From an uncultured Subdoligranulum sp. (lineage in GTDB: Bacteria > Bacillota > Clostridia > Oscillospirales > Ruminococcaceae): a stretch of DNA of 64,000 bases. Both the position numbers and the translations under genes were made by a program. The notes beneath the pieces were generated by a model. The model saw only the letters and a program-made list of their open reading frames with translations. It was not told where the DNA came from and ran no database searches. The stretch's first letter is position 1. Every line of letters begins with the position of its first letter. The stretch covers positions 674,481 to 738,480 of the forward strand of contig NZ_OZ007030.1 of NCBI RefSeq assembly GCF_963931595.1, written 5' to 3'. This document shows positions 1 through 8,821 of this stretch, in pieces.

Positions 1-1
1 T

Positions 2-883
2 CTGCTGGACGCGGAGCGCCCTGACGTAGTGCTGACCTACAACATCAAGCCTAACGTTTACGGCGGTATGGCCTGCGCCAAACGGGACATCCCTTATTTG
101 GTTAACGTCTGCGGTCTCGGCACCCCGGTGGAAAATCCTGGCCCAATGCAGGTATTGACGGTTGCGCTTTACAAGCGGGGGGTCAAAAAGGCGGCCTGCG
201 TCTTTTTCCAGAACCAAGAGAATGAGGATTTTTTTAATGCGCGCCGTATGGCACCGGGCCATCACCATCTGCTGCCAGGGTCCGGCGTCAACACCGCGCG
301 CTTTGCGTTGTTGCCCTATCCGAAGGGAAAGACAGTGGATTTCCTGTTTATCTCTCGAGTGATGAAGGAGAAGGGAATCGACCAGTATCTGGAGGCGGCT
401 CGTGTAATTCATGCCCGTCACCCTGAAACTGTCTTTCATATCTTGGGTGGTTGCGACGACGAAAGCTACCGCAAGATTTTAGATAAAATGGAAGCAGCTG
501 GAATCATCCAATACCACGGTCAACAGCCCAGCGTGCTGCCTTTTCAGAAAATTAATGCCTGTACGGTGCACCCCACCTATTACCCTGAGGGTATGAGCAA
601 TGTGCTGCTAGAAAGTGCAGCGTGTGGCCGACCTATCATAACTACCGATCGCAGTGGTTGCCGTGAGATTGTGGAAGAAGGAGTTAATGGTTTTGTCTGT
701 CGCCAGAAGGACAGTGCGGACCTTATTGCTCAGATTAAGAAATTCCTAGGTCTTCCTTGGGAGCAGCGCCGGAAGATGGGTTTGGCCGCTCGCCGAAAAG
801 TGGAAGATGAATTTGATCGTCAAATCGTGGTGGACGCTTATCTCACAGAAATAAAAGCGGTGATAAGGGAAATGACAGTATGA
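2..883 (+). CDS. Glycosyltransferase family 4 (GT-B), 5' end outside window
   Basis: The frame is open from base 2, and the residues before the first in-window GTG (base 29) read as a normal GT4 lead-in (LLDAERPDVVLTYNIKPN), so the true start lies upstream. The C-terminal GT-B half is clear: 'FISRVMKEKGIDQYLEAA' opens the donor-binding domain, and 'PTYYPEGMSNVLLESAACG' is the E-x7-E type motif that contacts the nucleotide sugar. Enzymes of this family act at the cytoplasmic face of the membrane and add a sugar to a lipid-linked oligosaccharide. The stop overlaps the next ATG (ATGA), so the two are translationally coupled. Sugar and linkage cannot be read from the sequence. Confidence 0.88.
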   Translation: MLDAERPDVVLTYNIKPNVYGGMACAKRDIPYLVNVCGLGTPVENPGPMQVLTVALYKRGVKKAACVFFQNQENEDFFNARRMAPGHHHLLPGSGVNTARFALLPYPKGKTVDFLFISRVMKEKGIDQYLEAARVIHARHPETVFHILGGCDDESYRKILDKMEAAGIIQYHGQQPSVLPFQKINACTVHPTYYPEGMSNVLLESAACGRPIITTDRSGCREIVEEGVNGFVCRQKDSADLIAQIKKFLGLPWEQRRKMGLAARRKVEDEFDRQIVVDAYLTEIKAVIREMTV

Positions 884-1446
884 ATAAATACGGCAAAGCT
901 TTGTTTTGCGTGCCGCTGGCGTGGTTGAAATACGTGATACTCAAACTTAAACATGGTCGAGATTTTTCTGCTCGTGGGATGGCAATCGTATCACCTTTCA
1001 CCGAAATCACCCAAGAGAAGGGGAGCTACTTGCACATTGGGTGTATGCTGAAAATGCATAATGGTGCTAAGCTGCGGGTACGCCATGGTGGAACTCTGAA
1101 CATCGGAGACAGATTTGGTATGAGCAATGGCTGTGTGGTCACTGCGTATGAATGTATTACGATCGGCGACGATGTGATGCTAGGGCCCAATGTGCTGATC
1201 TACGACCAGGATCATGACTATCGTGTCCCCGATGGTGTGGCCGCCGGGAAGTATAAGACGACACCGATAGAGATTGGAAACAATGTTTGGATCGGGGCCA
1301 ACAGTGTGATTCTACGAGGGACGATCCTTGGTGACAATTGTGTAGTCGGTGCAGGAACAATACTGAAAGGTAAATTCCCGCCGTATTCGCGGATCCTTCA
1401 AAAACGGGAGACTGAGGTCATTGAACGAAACACAGAAAATCGGTAA
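880..1446 (+). CDS. Hexapeptide-repeat acyltransferase (maltose/galactoside O-acetyltransferase-like)
   Basis: A 188-residue protein with left-handed beta-helix hexapeptide turns at about residues 65-165 (for example 'TIGDDVMLGPNVLI' and 'EIGNNVWIGANSVI'). A His in 'DQDHDY' is in the position of the catalytic base of this family. It probably acetylates a sugar of the polysaccharide being built, using acetyl-CoA in the cytoplasm. It starts on the ATGA overlap with the preceding glycosyltransferase and its 3' end overlaps the next gene by 26 bases, so it sits inside a tight operon. The acceptor sugar is unknown. Confidence 0.85.
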   Translation: MNKYGKALFCVPLAWLKYVILKLKHGRDFSARGMAIVSPFTEITQEKGSYLHIGCMLKMHNGAKLRVRHGGTLNIGDRFGMSNGCVVTAYECITIGDDVMLGPNVLIYDQDHDYRVPDGVAAGKYKTTPIEIGNNVWIGANSVILRGTILGDNCVVGAGTILKGKFPPYSRILQKRETEVIERNTENR

Positions 1447-2557
1447 AACCATTATATACGTGGGTGGGTTTGAACTACCTGACAAAAACGCAGCCGCACA
1501 TCGCGTTTTGGCTATGGCAAAGTTGTTGCGAGCGTGTGGGCATCGCGTCGTTTTGCTGGGAATTACCCGGGAACAGGAAAGTGTTCCAGTGTTGCAGACC
1601 CGAGTACTCTGCCAAGGCTTTGAATGCTATGCGATTCCTTACCCCAAAGGACTAAGAGAGTGGCCGATCTATTTGGCAGACATTGAACCGATCCGGCAGG
1701 TGATACAAGGTGTCGGTGGTGCTGATGCGGTGGTATGCTATAACTACCCGGCGGCGGCTTTTATCCGCCTGCGCAGGGATTGCCGTAGAAACCGGCGTAG
1801 GATTCTGGCAGATTGTACCGAATGGTATAATATGCTTGAAATTTCCCCGATGTTCAAACTTATAAAAGGGATGGATACTTGGCTACGGATGCGAGTGATC
1901 CAGAAACAGCTGGACGGTCTGATTGTGATCAGTCATTACTTGCAGCGATACTACAAAATGTGTCCCAATGTAGTGTGTATTCCGCCGCTGGTAGATACCG
2001 CGGATGATAAATGGAATTGCGAACCCAAACCGCGTGGGTCGGAGGTTACGTTTGTCTATGTGGGAAATCCCGGTCACAAGGACAAGCTGGCGCAGATTCT
2101 GGAAGCGGTTTCTGATACGGCACAAAAATATCCATGTCGCTTGTGGGTGATAGGGGCCACTTGGCAGGATTTTGTTCGGCTTAATCCGGAGTGGCACGGA
2201 AGGACACCGCCTCCCTGCACGGTTTTTCTGGGAAGACTTCCTCATGAAGAAAGCCTTGCCTATTTGAAGAGCGCGGATTGTTCCTTCATTATCCGGGATG
2301 ATACCAGAACCAATAACGCCGGATTCCCTACAAAATTTGTGGAAGCGGTAACCCTTGGCACGGACGTGATTGCCAGTGATATCAGTGATCTTCATTTGTA
2401 TGCGAATCAGGTGCCAGGGTTGTATTTGACATCAGATGTTCGTCAGACGATCCTACGATATACGGCAGAGCACGAAGGAAAAACCGGAAAGAAAAAACCA
2501 CTGCCGCTGTTTGATTATCGGAATTGGCTGCAAACCATCCGAAAATTGGAGATTTGA
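1421..2557 (+). CDS. Glycosyltransferase, GT-B fold (GT4-like)
   Basis: 378 residues beginning with a TTG codon at 1421, inside the end of the acyltransferase gene, behind a weak GGAG-like site. The N-terminus 'TIIYVGGFELPDKNAAAHRV' matches proteins that handle nucleotide-sugar acceptors. The C-terminal half has 'VTFVYVGNPGHKDKLAQIL' and 'NNAGFPTKFVEAVTLG', where the E-A-V segment stands for the donor-binding glutamate motif. No signal peptide or membrane segment is seen, so it should act on the cytoplasmic side. Its donor and acceptor are not predictable. The unusual TTG start is supported by the N-terminal homology pattern. Confidence 0.8.
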   Translation: MNETQKIGKTIIYVGGFELPDKNAAAHRVLAMAKLLRACGHRVVLLGITREQESVPVLQTRVLCQGFECYAIPYPKGLREWPIYLADIEPIRQVIQGVGGADAVVCYNYPAAAFIRLRRDCRRNRRRILADCTEWYNMLEISPMFKLIKGMDTWLRMRVIQKQLDGLIVISHYLQRYYKMCPNVVCIPPLVDTADDKWNCEPKPRGSEVTFVYVGNPGHKDKLAQILEAVSDTAQKYPCRLWVIGATWQDFVRLNPEWHGRTPPPCTVFLGRLPHEESLAYLKSADCSFIIRDDTRTNNAGFPTKFVEAVTLGTDVIASDISDLHLYANQVPGLYLTSDVRQTILRYTAEHEGKTGKKKPLPLFDYRNWLQTIRKLEI

Positions 2558-2568
2558 GGAGATCTTTC

Positions 2569-3117
2569 ATGAAGCTGAGAACCATCGTAAAAAAGATATA
2601 CCTAAAAGCGTACCAGCGTATACGACCGGTTTCTTTTGCTAAAGCAGTTGGGGTTAACTTTGTGTCTGGCACATTGCACCTATACGGACACGTGGACTGG
2701 AACACGGAACCATGGCTGATTACGTTGGGACGCAATGTATACATTACAGATGGTGTGAAATTCCTTACCCATGATGGTGGGACCTTGCTGTATCGAGATC
2801 AAGTGCCGGACCTGGAAGTCACTAAGCCTATTACGGTGGGAGACAGTGTTTATATCGGAAACAATGTGCTGCTGCTGCCGGGTGTTACCGTGGGTAGCGA
2901 TGTGGTAATTGGTGCTGGAGCGGTGGTGAGTCATGATATACCTGACCATTCGGTAGCTGTGGGGGTTCCGGCACGGGTTATAAAATCAACAGAAGAGTAT
3001 TTTGCAAAATTGCAAAAAGAATCCTTGCATTTGGGACATCTACATGGGAGAGAAAAGGACCTGGCGTTACGGAAGTATTTTCATTATACAGGTGGCGCCA
3101 TGCAATTGCACGAATGA
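2569..3117 (+). CDS. Hexapeptide-repeat acyltransferase
   Basis: ATG 2569 is chosen because GAGGAG lies seven bases upstream (TTGAGGAGATCTTTCATG); an earlier in-frame start at 2524 lacks such a site. The 182-residue product has the repeat pattern 'ITVGDSVYIGNNVLLLPG' then '[15 protein letters not shown]', ending in 'PARVIKS', the usual signature of bacterial LbH O-acetyltransferases. It follows the glycosyltransferase by 11 bases and precedes another glycosyltransferase. The likely job is O-acetylation of a repeat-unit sugar. The last 40 residues are charged and helical, with no known motif. Confidence 0.86.
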   Translation: MKLRTIVKKIYLKAYQRIRPVSFAKAVGVNFVSGTLHLYGHVDWNTEPWLITLGRNVYITDGVKFLTHDGGTLLYRDQVPDLEVTKPITVGDSVYIGNNVLLLPGVTVGSDVVIGAGAVVSHDIPDHSVAVGVPARVIKSTEEYFAKLQKESLHLGHLHGREKDLALRKYFHYTGGAMQLHE

Positions 3118-3142
3118 GTAAACCGAAAAAGCAGGGAATAAG

Positions 3143-4414
3143 ATGAAAGTATTATGGATGACCTATGCACCTCTTGGTACGGCATGTGAAGCACTAGGAT
3201 TGGCTCGGGCACAAAGCGGAAGCTGGGTGGACGCTACCGCCAGGGCACTGGTCGGTACGGAGAAATCGCCAAAGCTAGCGGTTTCCGCACTGACTTCAGG
3301 TAGTGAGATGCGCATTACGGAAAAGGATGGGGTGACTTATTTTGCTGTCCCAGGTGGACATGCTCACCGGGGGATCCGTGCACCCCGTCAAAATGTTGCA
3401 CTGTGGAGGCAGGTGATGAAATCATTTCGCCCGGATTTGATTCAAATCTGGGGCAGTGAGTTCACAGACGGACTGGACTTGCTGGAGGCCTCCCCCGGTG
3501 TTCCAGCGGTGCTGTACACCCAGGGGGTTATCACAGCCATTAACAAATACCCTAACGGTGGCTTGTCACTGAAAAAACTGTGGGCTACACAGCCTCTGTT
3601 ATTTAAACCCGTCACACTTAAATATCACTGGGATGCAGCCAAGATACGGGCGCAGGTGCATTTTGAGCAGGAGCTAGCCCGACGAGTGGATTGCATCATC
3701 ACTGACAATGATTGGTGCGCTGGTTTTTTCCACGGGATTGCCCCCGGGACGACAGTAGCCTATCACATGCTGCCAATGAACGAAGCGTTTCAGAAGGTAC
3801 GATGGACGGCGGAGGGGTGCATACCTCACACCATCTTTTGCAACGCCGGTCGCACTCCCTACAAAGGGCTTCACATGGCGGTGCGGGCGTTGGCGCTCAT
3901 CCGGGAAAAATATCCGGACGTGAAACTACGAATTCCCGGGACTATCAATTTTGAACAGTTGAACAATCCACGTACACCGCCTTATTTCAGGTATCTTTAC
4001 AGCCTGGCAAAGGAACAAGGAGTGCTGGACTGCCTGGAATTTCCTGGGATGCTTACCTCGGAGCAGATGGCTGCTGAAATGCAGCGAGCCCATGTCTTTG
4101 TGATGCCGTCTGCCATCGAGAACCTTTCCACCACCCTACGGGAATCCATGCTGGTAGGAACACCTGCGGTTTCGGCTAATGTGGGGTGCGTGCAGGAATA
4201 TCTGCACCATGGTAGAAACGGATATCTCTACCGTTATGAAGAGTACGAGCTAATGGCTTACTATGTGATGAAGTTGTTCGCTGACCCACAGAAGGCAGAA
4301 GCTTTTTCTAACGAAGCACGGCGGACCATCCGTGTTATGTATGTTCGGGACGATGCCGGTACCCGTCTGAAAGAAATCTACTGCAGAGTACTGGCACATC
4401 GGCAGAAAACTTAA
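3143..4414 (+). CDS. Glycosyltransferase family 4
   Basis: 423 residues with a GT-B layout. The N-terminal acceptor domain starts 'MKVLWMTYAPLGTACEALGL' and contains 'FRPDLIQIWGSEFTDGLDL'. The donor domain contains 'AGRTPYKGLHMAVRALALI' and 'PSAIENLSTTLRESMLVG', the EN-x-x-x-x-x-x-RESM version of the GT4 E-x7-E motif. It is soluble or peripheral and would transfer a sugar to the undecaprenyl-linked intermediate. It starts 25 bases after the acyltransferase, in the same operon. Specificity is unknown. Confidence 0.88.
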   Translation: MKVLWMTYAPLGTACEALGLARAQSGSWVDATARALVGTEKSPKLAVSALTSGSEMRITEKDGVTYFAVPGGHAHRGIRAPRQNVALWRQVMKSFRPDLIQIWGSEFTDGLDLLEASPGVPAVLYTQGVITAINKYPNGGLSLKKLWATQPLLFKPVTLKYHWDAAKIRAQVHFEQELARRVDCIITDNDWCAGFFHGIAPGTTVAYHMLPMNEAFQKVRWTAEGCIPHTIFCNAGRTPYKGLHMAVRALALIREKYPDVKLRIPGTINFEQLNNPRTPPYFRYLYSLAKEQGVLDCLEFPGMLTSEQMAAEMQRAHVFVMPSAIENLSTTLRESMLVGTPAVSANVGCVQEYLHHGRNGYLYRYEEYELMAYYVMKLFADPQKAEAFSNEARRTIRVMYVRDDAGTRLKEIYCRVLAHRQKT

Positions 4415-4445
4415 ATATACTGAACGTGAGCGAGGGGGGCAAGTC

Positions 4446-5639
4446 TTGAAAGTTACTTTTTTTTCTAACTTTATGAACCATCATCAGCTTCCTCTTTCGT
4501 TAGAACTGGCAGAGCATGCTGGGGTGGAATATACCTTTGTCAGTATGGAGGAGGTCCCCCAAAGCCGTCTTGCGCTAGGATATGAAGATATGGACAAAAA
4601 ATATCCATTCGTGCTTCGGGCGTATGCTTCCTCCAAGGAACACCATCAAGCAAAAGTCCTTCTGGACGAAAGCGACGTGGTCATCCTTGGCTCGGCGCCG
4701 GTTTCCTTTCTGACACGGAGGTTACGACAGGGAAAATTGACCTTTCAGTATAGTGAGCGTTTTTTTAAACGCGCGGACGGCGGTTTGAAGCAACACATCA
4801 GGAATCGCGTGCGGGCCTGGAAACATTTTGTCCGGTTTCAGGGGCAACCGCTATATTTTTTGTGCAGTAGCGCTTATACCGCTGCAGATGTTTTACGCTA
4901 TGCTGATTATACTGGTAAGATGTTTCGGTGGGGATATTTCCCCCAGACGGTGCGCTGGCCCAGCACTGAGTCGCTGATGGCGGTCAAGGAACCCGCCGTC
5001 CTGTTGTGGGTGGGTCGACTACTAGACTGGAAACATCCCGAACATGCGGTGGAAGTGGCTCGGCGATTGCAAATGGAAAAAATCCCTTTCCGATTGGAAA
5101 TTATAGGCACAGGCCCGGAGCAGGAGACCCTACTGCGCCAAGTGGGCCAAGGGGGAGTAGGAAAACAGATCTGTTTTCGTGGAGCTATACCGGCGTCAGA
5201 GGTCCGTACACATATGAACAAGGCGGCGGTCTTTCTTTTTACCTCTGACCGACAAGAGGGATGGGGAGCTGTACTGAACGAAGCAATGAATAGTGGCTGT
5301 GCTGTGGTGGCTAACCACGAGGCAGGTGCTTCCCCTTACCTTATACGTGATGGAATCAATGGACTCCTTTACGAAAATCGAAATGTGGATGCTTTGTATC
5401 GGTCGGTAAAAGGTCTGCTGCTTGAGCCCGAAAGGGCCGTCCAGATGGGGCGAAAAGCGTACCTTACCATTACACAGACCTGGAATGCACAGGTTGCCGC
5501 ACAAAGATTTGTGGCGTTGGCTCAGGCTCTGCAGGCGGGTGATCCGCCACCCTTCTACCAAGAGGGCCCCTGCAGCCCAGCCCCCATCCTGTCGGATAAT
5601 TGGTACCCTGCAAAAATAAGTCCTGATAGTTGGACATGA
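4446..5639 (+). CDS. Glycosyltransferase family 4
   Basis: 397 residues starting at TTG 4446 behind a GAGGGGGGC stretch that serves as ribosome-binding site. The start 'MKVTFFSNFMNHHQLPLSLE' is common in cytoplasmic GT4 enzymes of capsule loci. The donor half has 'LLWVGRLLDWKHPEHAVEVA', 'LEIIGTGPEQETLLRQV' and 'TSDRQEGWGAVLNEAMNSG', which carries the glutamates of the GT4 donor site. The C-terminus (last 40 residues) is Pro-rich and poorly conserved looking. It stands 31 bases after the previous glycosyltransferase, so the two probably act one after the other. Confidence 0.88.
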   Translation: MKVTFFSNFMNHHQLPLSLELAEHAGVEYTFVSMEEVPQSRLALGYEDMDKKYPFVLRAYASSKEHHQAKVLLDESDVVILGSAPVSFLTRRLRQGKLTFQYSERFFKRADGGLKQHIRNRVRAWKHFVRFQGQPLYFLCSSAYTAADVLRYADYTGKMFRWGYFPQTVRWPSTESLMAVKEPAVLLWVGRLLDWKHPEHAVEVARRLQMEKIPFRLEIIGTGPEQETLLRQVGQGGVGKQICFRGAIPASEVRTHMNKAAVFLFTSDRQEGWGAVLNEAMNSGCAVVANHEAGASPYLIRDGINGLLYENRNVDALYRSVKGLLLEPERAVQMGRKAYLTITQTWNAQVAAQRFVALAQALQAGDPPPFYQEGPCSPAPILSDNWYPAKISPDSWT

Positions 5640-5675
5640 ATCAGGTAATAGCAATCCGGAAAGGCAGAATATACA

Positions 5676-6770
5676 ATGCAAAAGCCACACTATTCTTATA
5701 TTCATTTATTCTTGCATACAGCAAAAATCTTCAACCATGGGGCACAACATATGGTGGAGGAACTATCCCATGCCAGAAACCACCTGTTTGTATACGCGTG
5801 GGAAGAAAGTTTGCCTGTTCGCAGGACTGAACAGACCATCTTGGACAACAGCATTATGGGACTGGACGGGCTAAGAAAATATATGGAGATGGCGGACTAT
5901 GTGGTTGTCCACCACCTAACATATTCGTATGAACAGCTTGCTGCCTTGACCGAGGAAGAAGCCAGCAAAATCATCTGGTTTGTATGGGGCAACGACCTGT
6001 ATCGGATGCCAGCACGTCAGGATCGGCTGTATCTGCTGGTGCGCAAGATGTACCGTGTGCTAAGAGGAAAAGAAAAATACAAAGAGCAAGCTCGGCGCAC
6101 TGTGTCACATTTTCATGCCATTAATGCCGGGTTTGTGGGGGATCGCGACTATCTGCGCCGAACATTCGGTGATAAGGTGCGGCTGTATGATGCTTCCTAC
6201 CCGATGGGATATTTTGCAGAGGATCTGGAGCGGTGGGCAGATACCACGCCGCACCAGAAACTAGGTGTTCTGATCGGCCATTGTGCGGCCAAATACATCA
6301 AACATAAAAAGTATCTTCAAAAACTTTTGCCATATAAAGGAAAAATACACCTGTATGTGCCACTCTCCTACGGAGTAGACGCGTATTCCAAAAAGATTCG
6401 CGGCCTGCCGGCAGCTCTGTACGGGGAAGAAAACGTGACGGTGCCCTTAACGCGTATGTCGCCCGAGGAGTATGTTAAGATGCTCAGCCGGGTGGATGTA
6501 GCCATCTTTGACTACAAGCAGCAGGCTGGCTTGGGCAACATCTACCTGCTGATGTACCTGGGCAAGAAGATATTCCTCAATCCCCAGGGAACACTGTACA
6601 AAGGATTCCGTGAGATGGGTTGCGAGGTATACGATGTGAGGCAGATAGACTGGCTTTCACTGGAGGAATTGACTTGTAATACCCCTAGCGAAAAAAACCG
6701 GGAAGTAGCCCGAAAAGTATTTGATCACAACGAACTCCTGCGCACCTGGGCGCGGCTTTTTGGAGAGTAA
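5676..6770 (+). CDS. GT56 family transferase (WecF-like, 4-acetamido-fucosyltransferase type)
   Basis: 364 residues with two marks of the Glyco_transf_56 family: 'IWFVWGNDLY' near residues 101-110, and a C-terminal 'LSRVDVAIFDYKQQAGLGN' followed by 'IYLLMYLGKKIFL'. In enterobacteria WecF adds 4-acetamido-4,6-dideoxygalactose to lipid III of common antigen. Here the neighbouring aminotransferase and acyltransferase could supply a comparable acylamino-deoxy sugar, which is an inference. It ends seven bases before the flippase gene. The nucleotide-sugar donor is not proven, and the family also occurs in uncharacterised Gram-positive loci. Confidence 0.75.
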   Translation: MQKPHYSYIHLFLHTAKIFNHGAQHMVEELSHARNHLFVYAWEESLPVRRTEQTILDNSIMGLDGLRKYMEMADYVVVHHLTYSYEQLAALTEEEASKIIWFVWGNDLYRMPARQDRLYLLVRKMYRVLRGKEKYKEQARRTVSHFHAINAGFVGDRDYLRRTFGDKVRLYDASYPMGYFAEDLERWADTTPHQKLGVLIGHCAAKYIKHKKYLQKLLPYKGKIHLYVPLSYGVDAYSKKIRGLPAALYGEENVTVPLTRMSPEEYVKMLSRVDVAIFDYKQQAGLGNIYLLMYLGKKIFLNPQGTLYKGFREMGCEVYDVRQIDWLSLEELTCNTPSEKNREVARKVFDHNELLRTWARLFGE

Positions 6771-6776
6771 CCGTCT

Positions 6777-8243
6777 ATGTTCAACACGTCAACCATCGTC
6801 AAAAGCCTGTTCTGGCGCTTTGCAGAGCGCTGCGGCGCCCAGCTGGTGACCTTTATCGTCTCCATCGTACTGGCGAGGTTGCTGTCCCCCGAAGATTACG
6901 GCACCATCGCGCTGGTAACGGTGTTTACAACGATCTTGCAGGTTTTTGTGGACAGTGGTCTGGGCACAGCATTGATCCAGAAAAAGGACGCTGATGACTT
7001 GGATTTTTCCTCTGTCTTTTATTTTAACTTTGGCGCTTGCCTGCTGTTGTATGGGGTAATTTGTCTAGCAGCACCAGCAATCGCCACCTTTTATAACGAT
7101 TCCTCTCTGGTGCCTATTATCCGGGTTATCAGCCTAACCATTGTGATCTCCGGTGTTAAAAATATTCAACAGGCCTATGTATCTCGCCACATGCTTTTTA
7201 AAAAGTTTTTCTTTTCCACCTTGGGGGGAACTATCTTCTCGGCTGTGCTGGGTGTCGGTATGGCGTTGTCTGGCTTTGGGGTATGGGCGTTGGTTGTCCA
7301 GCAACTTTCCAATACTGCCATCGATACACTAGTGCTTTGGGTTACCGTGCGGTGGTATCCTAAAAAGAAATTCTCCTGGCAGCGGCTACGGGGGTTGCTG
7401 ACCTACGGGTGGAAATTGCTGTTATCTTCGCTGCTTGATACAGGGTACAATAACTTGCGCAATCTAATCATCGGCAAGCTGTACACTTCTGCCGATCTGG
7501 CGTACTATAATCAGGGCGATAAATTTCCTAAATTGATTGTTAATAACATCAATACATCCATCGACAGTGTGTTGTTGCCTTCCATGTCGGCGGCACAGAA
7601 TGATCCCCTGCGTGTCAAGGCGATGACCCGCCGCTCTATCAAGACCAGCGTCTACATCATGGCCCCTTTAATGTTCGGCCTCGCCTGTTGCGCCGATACA
7701 GTGGTTCGTTTACTGCTCACGGAAAAATGGCTGCCCTGTGTGTTCTATTTGCAGGTGTTCTGTGTCAGCTATTTGTTCTGGCCGATCCATACTGCCAACC
7801 TCAACGCCATTAAGGCCCTGGGGCGTAGCGACCTCTTTTTGCGCCTGGAAGTAATCAAAAAAGTCATTGGTTTGGTACTATTGTTCTCCACCATGCAGAT
7901 CAGTGTAGAGGCTATGGCTTACAGCCTGTTGGCTAGCAGCATCATAAGCCAGGTGGTCAACGCTTGGCCCAATCGCAAACTGCTGGGGTACCCATATTTA
8001 GAACAGCTACGAGATATTCTGCCCAGTCTGCTACTGGCCTGCTGTATGGGCGGAGCGGTAAAGGCTATTTCACTGCTGGAGTGGCCAAATCTGCTTACCC
8101 TGGTCATTCAGGTTCTGCTGGGGGCCGCATTCTATCTTGGGGGCTCCCGGCTGTTCAGGATGGAAGAGTTTTTGTATCTTAAAAAGTTTGTAATGAAGTT
8201 TTTGCAAAACCGTCACATAGGAAAGGAGCATAATAAGGCATGA
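6777..8243 (+). CDS. Wzx-type polysaccharide flippase (MOP/PST superfamily)
   Basis: 488 residues with about 12-14 hydrophobic segments spread along the chain. The N-terminus 'LFWRFAERCGAQLVTFIVS' and the following 'VLARLLSPEDYGTIALV' are typical of the WzxC/lipopolysaccharide-exporter branch of polysaccharide transporters. It would flip the completed undecaprenyl-pyrophosphate repeat unit across the cytoplasmic membrane. A single flippase gene in a locus with many transferases fits a Wzx/Wzy pathway, although no clear Wzy polymerase was recognised here. Its stop overlaps the next start (ATGA at 8240). Confidence 0.9.
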   Translation: MFNTSTIVKSLFWRFAERCGAQLVTFIVSIVLARLLSPEDYGTIALVTVFTTILQVFVDSGLGTALIQKKDADDLDFSSVFYFNFGACLLLYGVICLAAPAIATFYNDSSLVPIIRVISLTIVISGVKNIQQAYVSRHMLFKKFFFSTLGGTIFSAVLGVGMALSGFGVWALVVQQLSNTAIDTLVLWVTVRWYPKKKFSWQRLRGLLTYGWKLLLSSLLDTGYNNLRNLIIGKLYTSADLAYYNQGDKFPKLIVNNINTSIDSVLLPSMSAAQNDPLRVKAMTRRSIKTSVYIMAPLMFGLACCADTVVRLLLTEKWLPCVFYLQVFCVSYLFWPIHTANLNAIKALGRSDLFLRLEVIKKVIGLVLLFSTMQISVEAMAYSLLASSIISQVVNAWPNRKLLGYPYLEQLRDILPSLLLACCMGGAVKAISLLEWPNLLTLVIQVLLGAAFYLGGSRLFRMEEFLYLKKFVMKFLQNRHIGKEHNKA

Positions 8244-8806
8244 CTAGTTTTTATACGTTGGAGGAGCTTCAGGCGCTGGGATTTGCATCCTTGGGCAAGA
8301 ATGTTCTGCTGAGCCGAAAATGCAGTGTGTACGGGGCACAAAACATCTCCATCGGGGATGATACCCGCATAGATGATTTTTGTATTCTGAGTGGTAAGAT
8401 TATAATTGGCAGCCATGTGCACATTGCCGCGTATGTAGGACTTTTCGGTGGTCACAGCGGCATTGTGCTGGAAGATTTTGTGGGAGTATCCTCTCGTGGG
8501 GTAATATATGCCGAAAGTGATGACTATTCAGGCGCTGTGCTAACCAACCCCACAGTGCCGGACGAATTCAAGCATATCGTCGGTGGACAGGTGAGGTTGG
8601 AACGACATGCCATCCTAGGTTCCGGCTGTACTGTGATGCCTGGCGTGACGGTGGGCGAAGGCACCGCCGTGGGAAGCATGTCCTTCGTGAACCGATCGTT
8701 GGAGCCGTGGTCCATGTATGTTGGCATTCCCTGCCGGAAAATTAAGGACCGCCGCCGTGATCTGCTTGCGATGGAGCAGCAGCTGCGGCGGGAAAAAACG
8801 GTATAA
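8240..8806 (+). CDS. Hexapeptide-repeat acyltransferase, probable amino-sugar N-acyltransferase
   Basis: 188 residues. Hexapeptide turns run from about residue 35 ('ISIGDDTRIDDFCILSG') to 165 ('VTVGEGTAVGSMSFVNRS'), then 'VGIPCRKIKDRR'. A His is present in 'GLFGGHSGIVLED'. The gene overlaps the flippase stop by four bases and is followed 15 bases later by a sugar aminotransferase. That pairing is often seen in loci making N-acylated amino-deoxy sugars (for example FdtB/FdtC or VioA/VioB types). The acyl donor and sugar are not determined. Confidence 0.82.
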   Translation: MTSFYTLEELQALGFASLGKNVLLSRKCSVYGAQNISIGDDTRIDDFCILSGKIIIGSHVHIAAYVGLFGGHSGIVLEDFVGVSSRGVIYAESDDYSGAVLTNPTVPDEFKHIVGGQVRLERHAILGSGCTVMPGVTVGEGTAVGSMSFVNRSLEPWSMYVGIPCRKIKDRRRDLLAMEQQLRREKTV

Positions 8807-8821
8807 CGAAGGAGAAAAACA

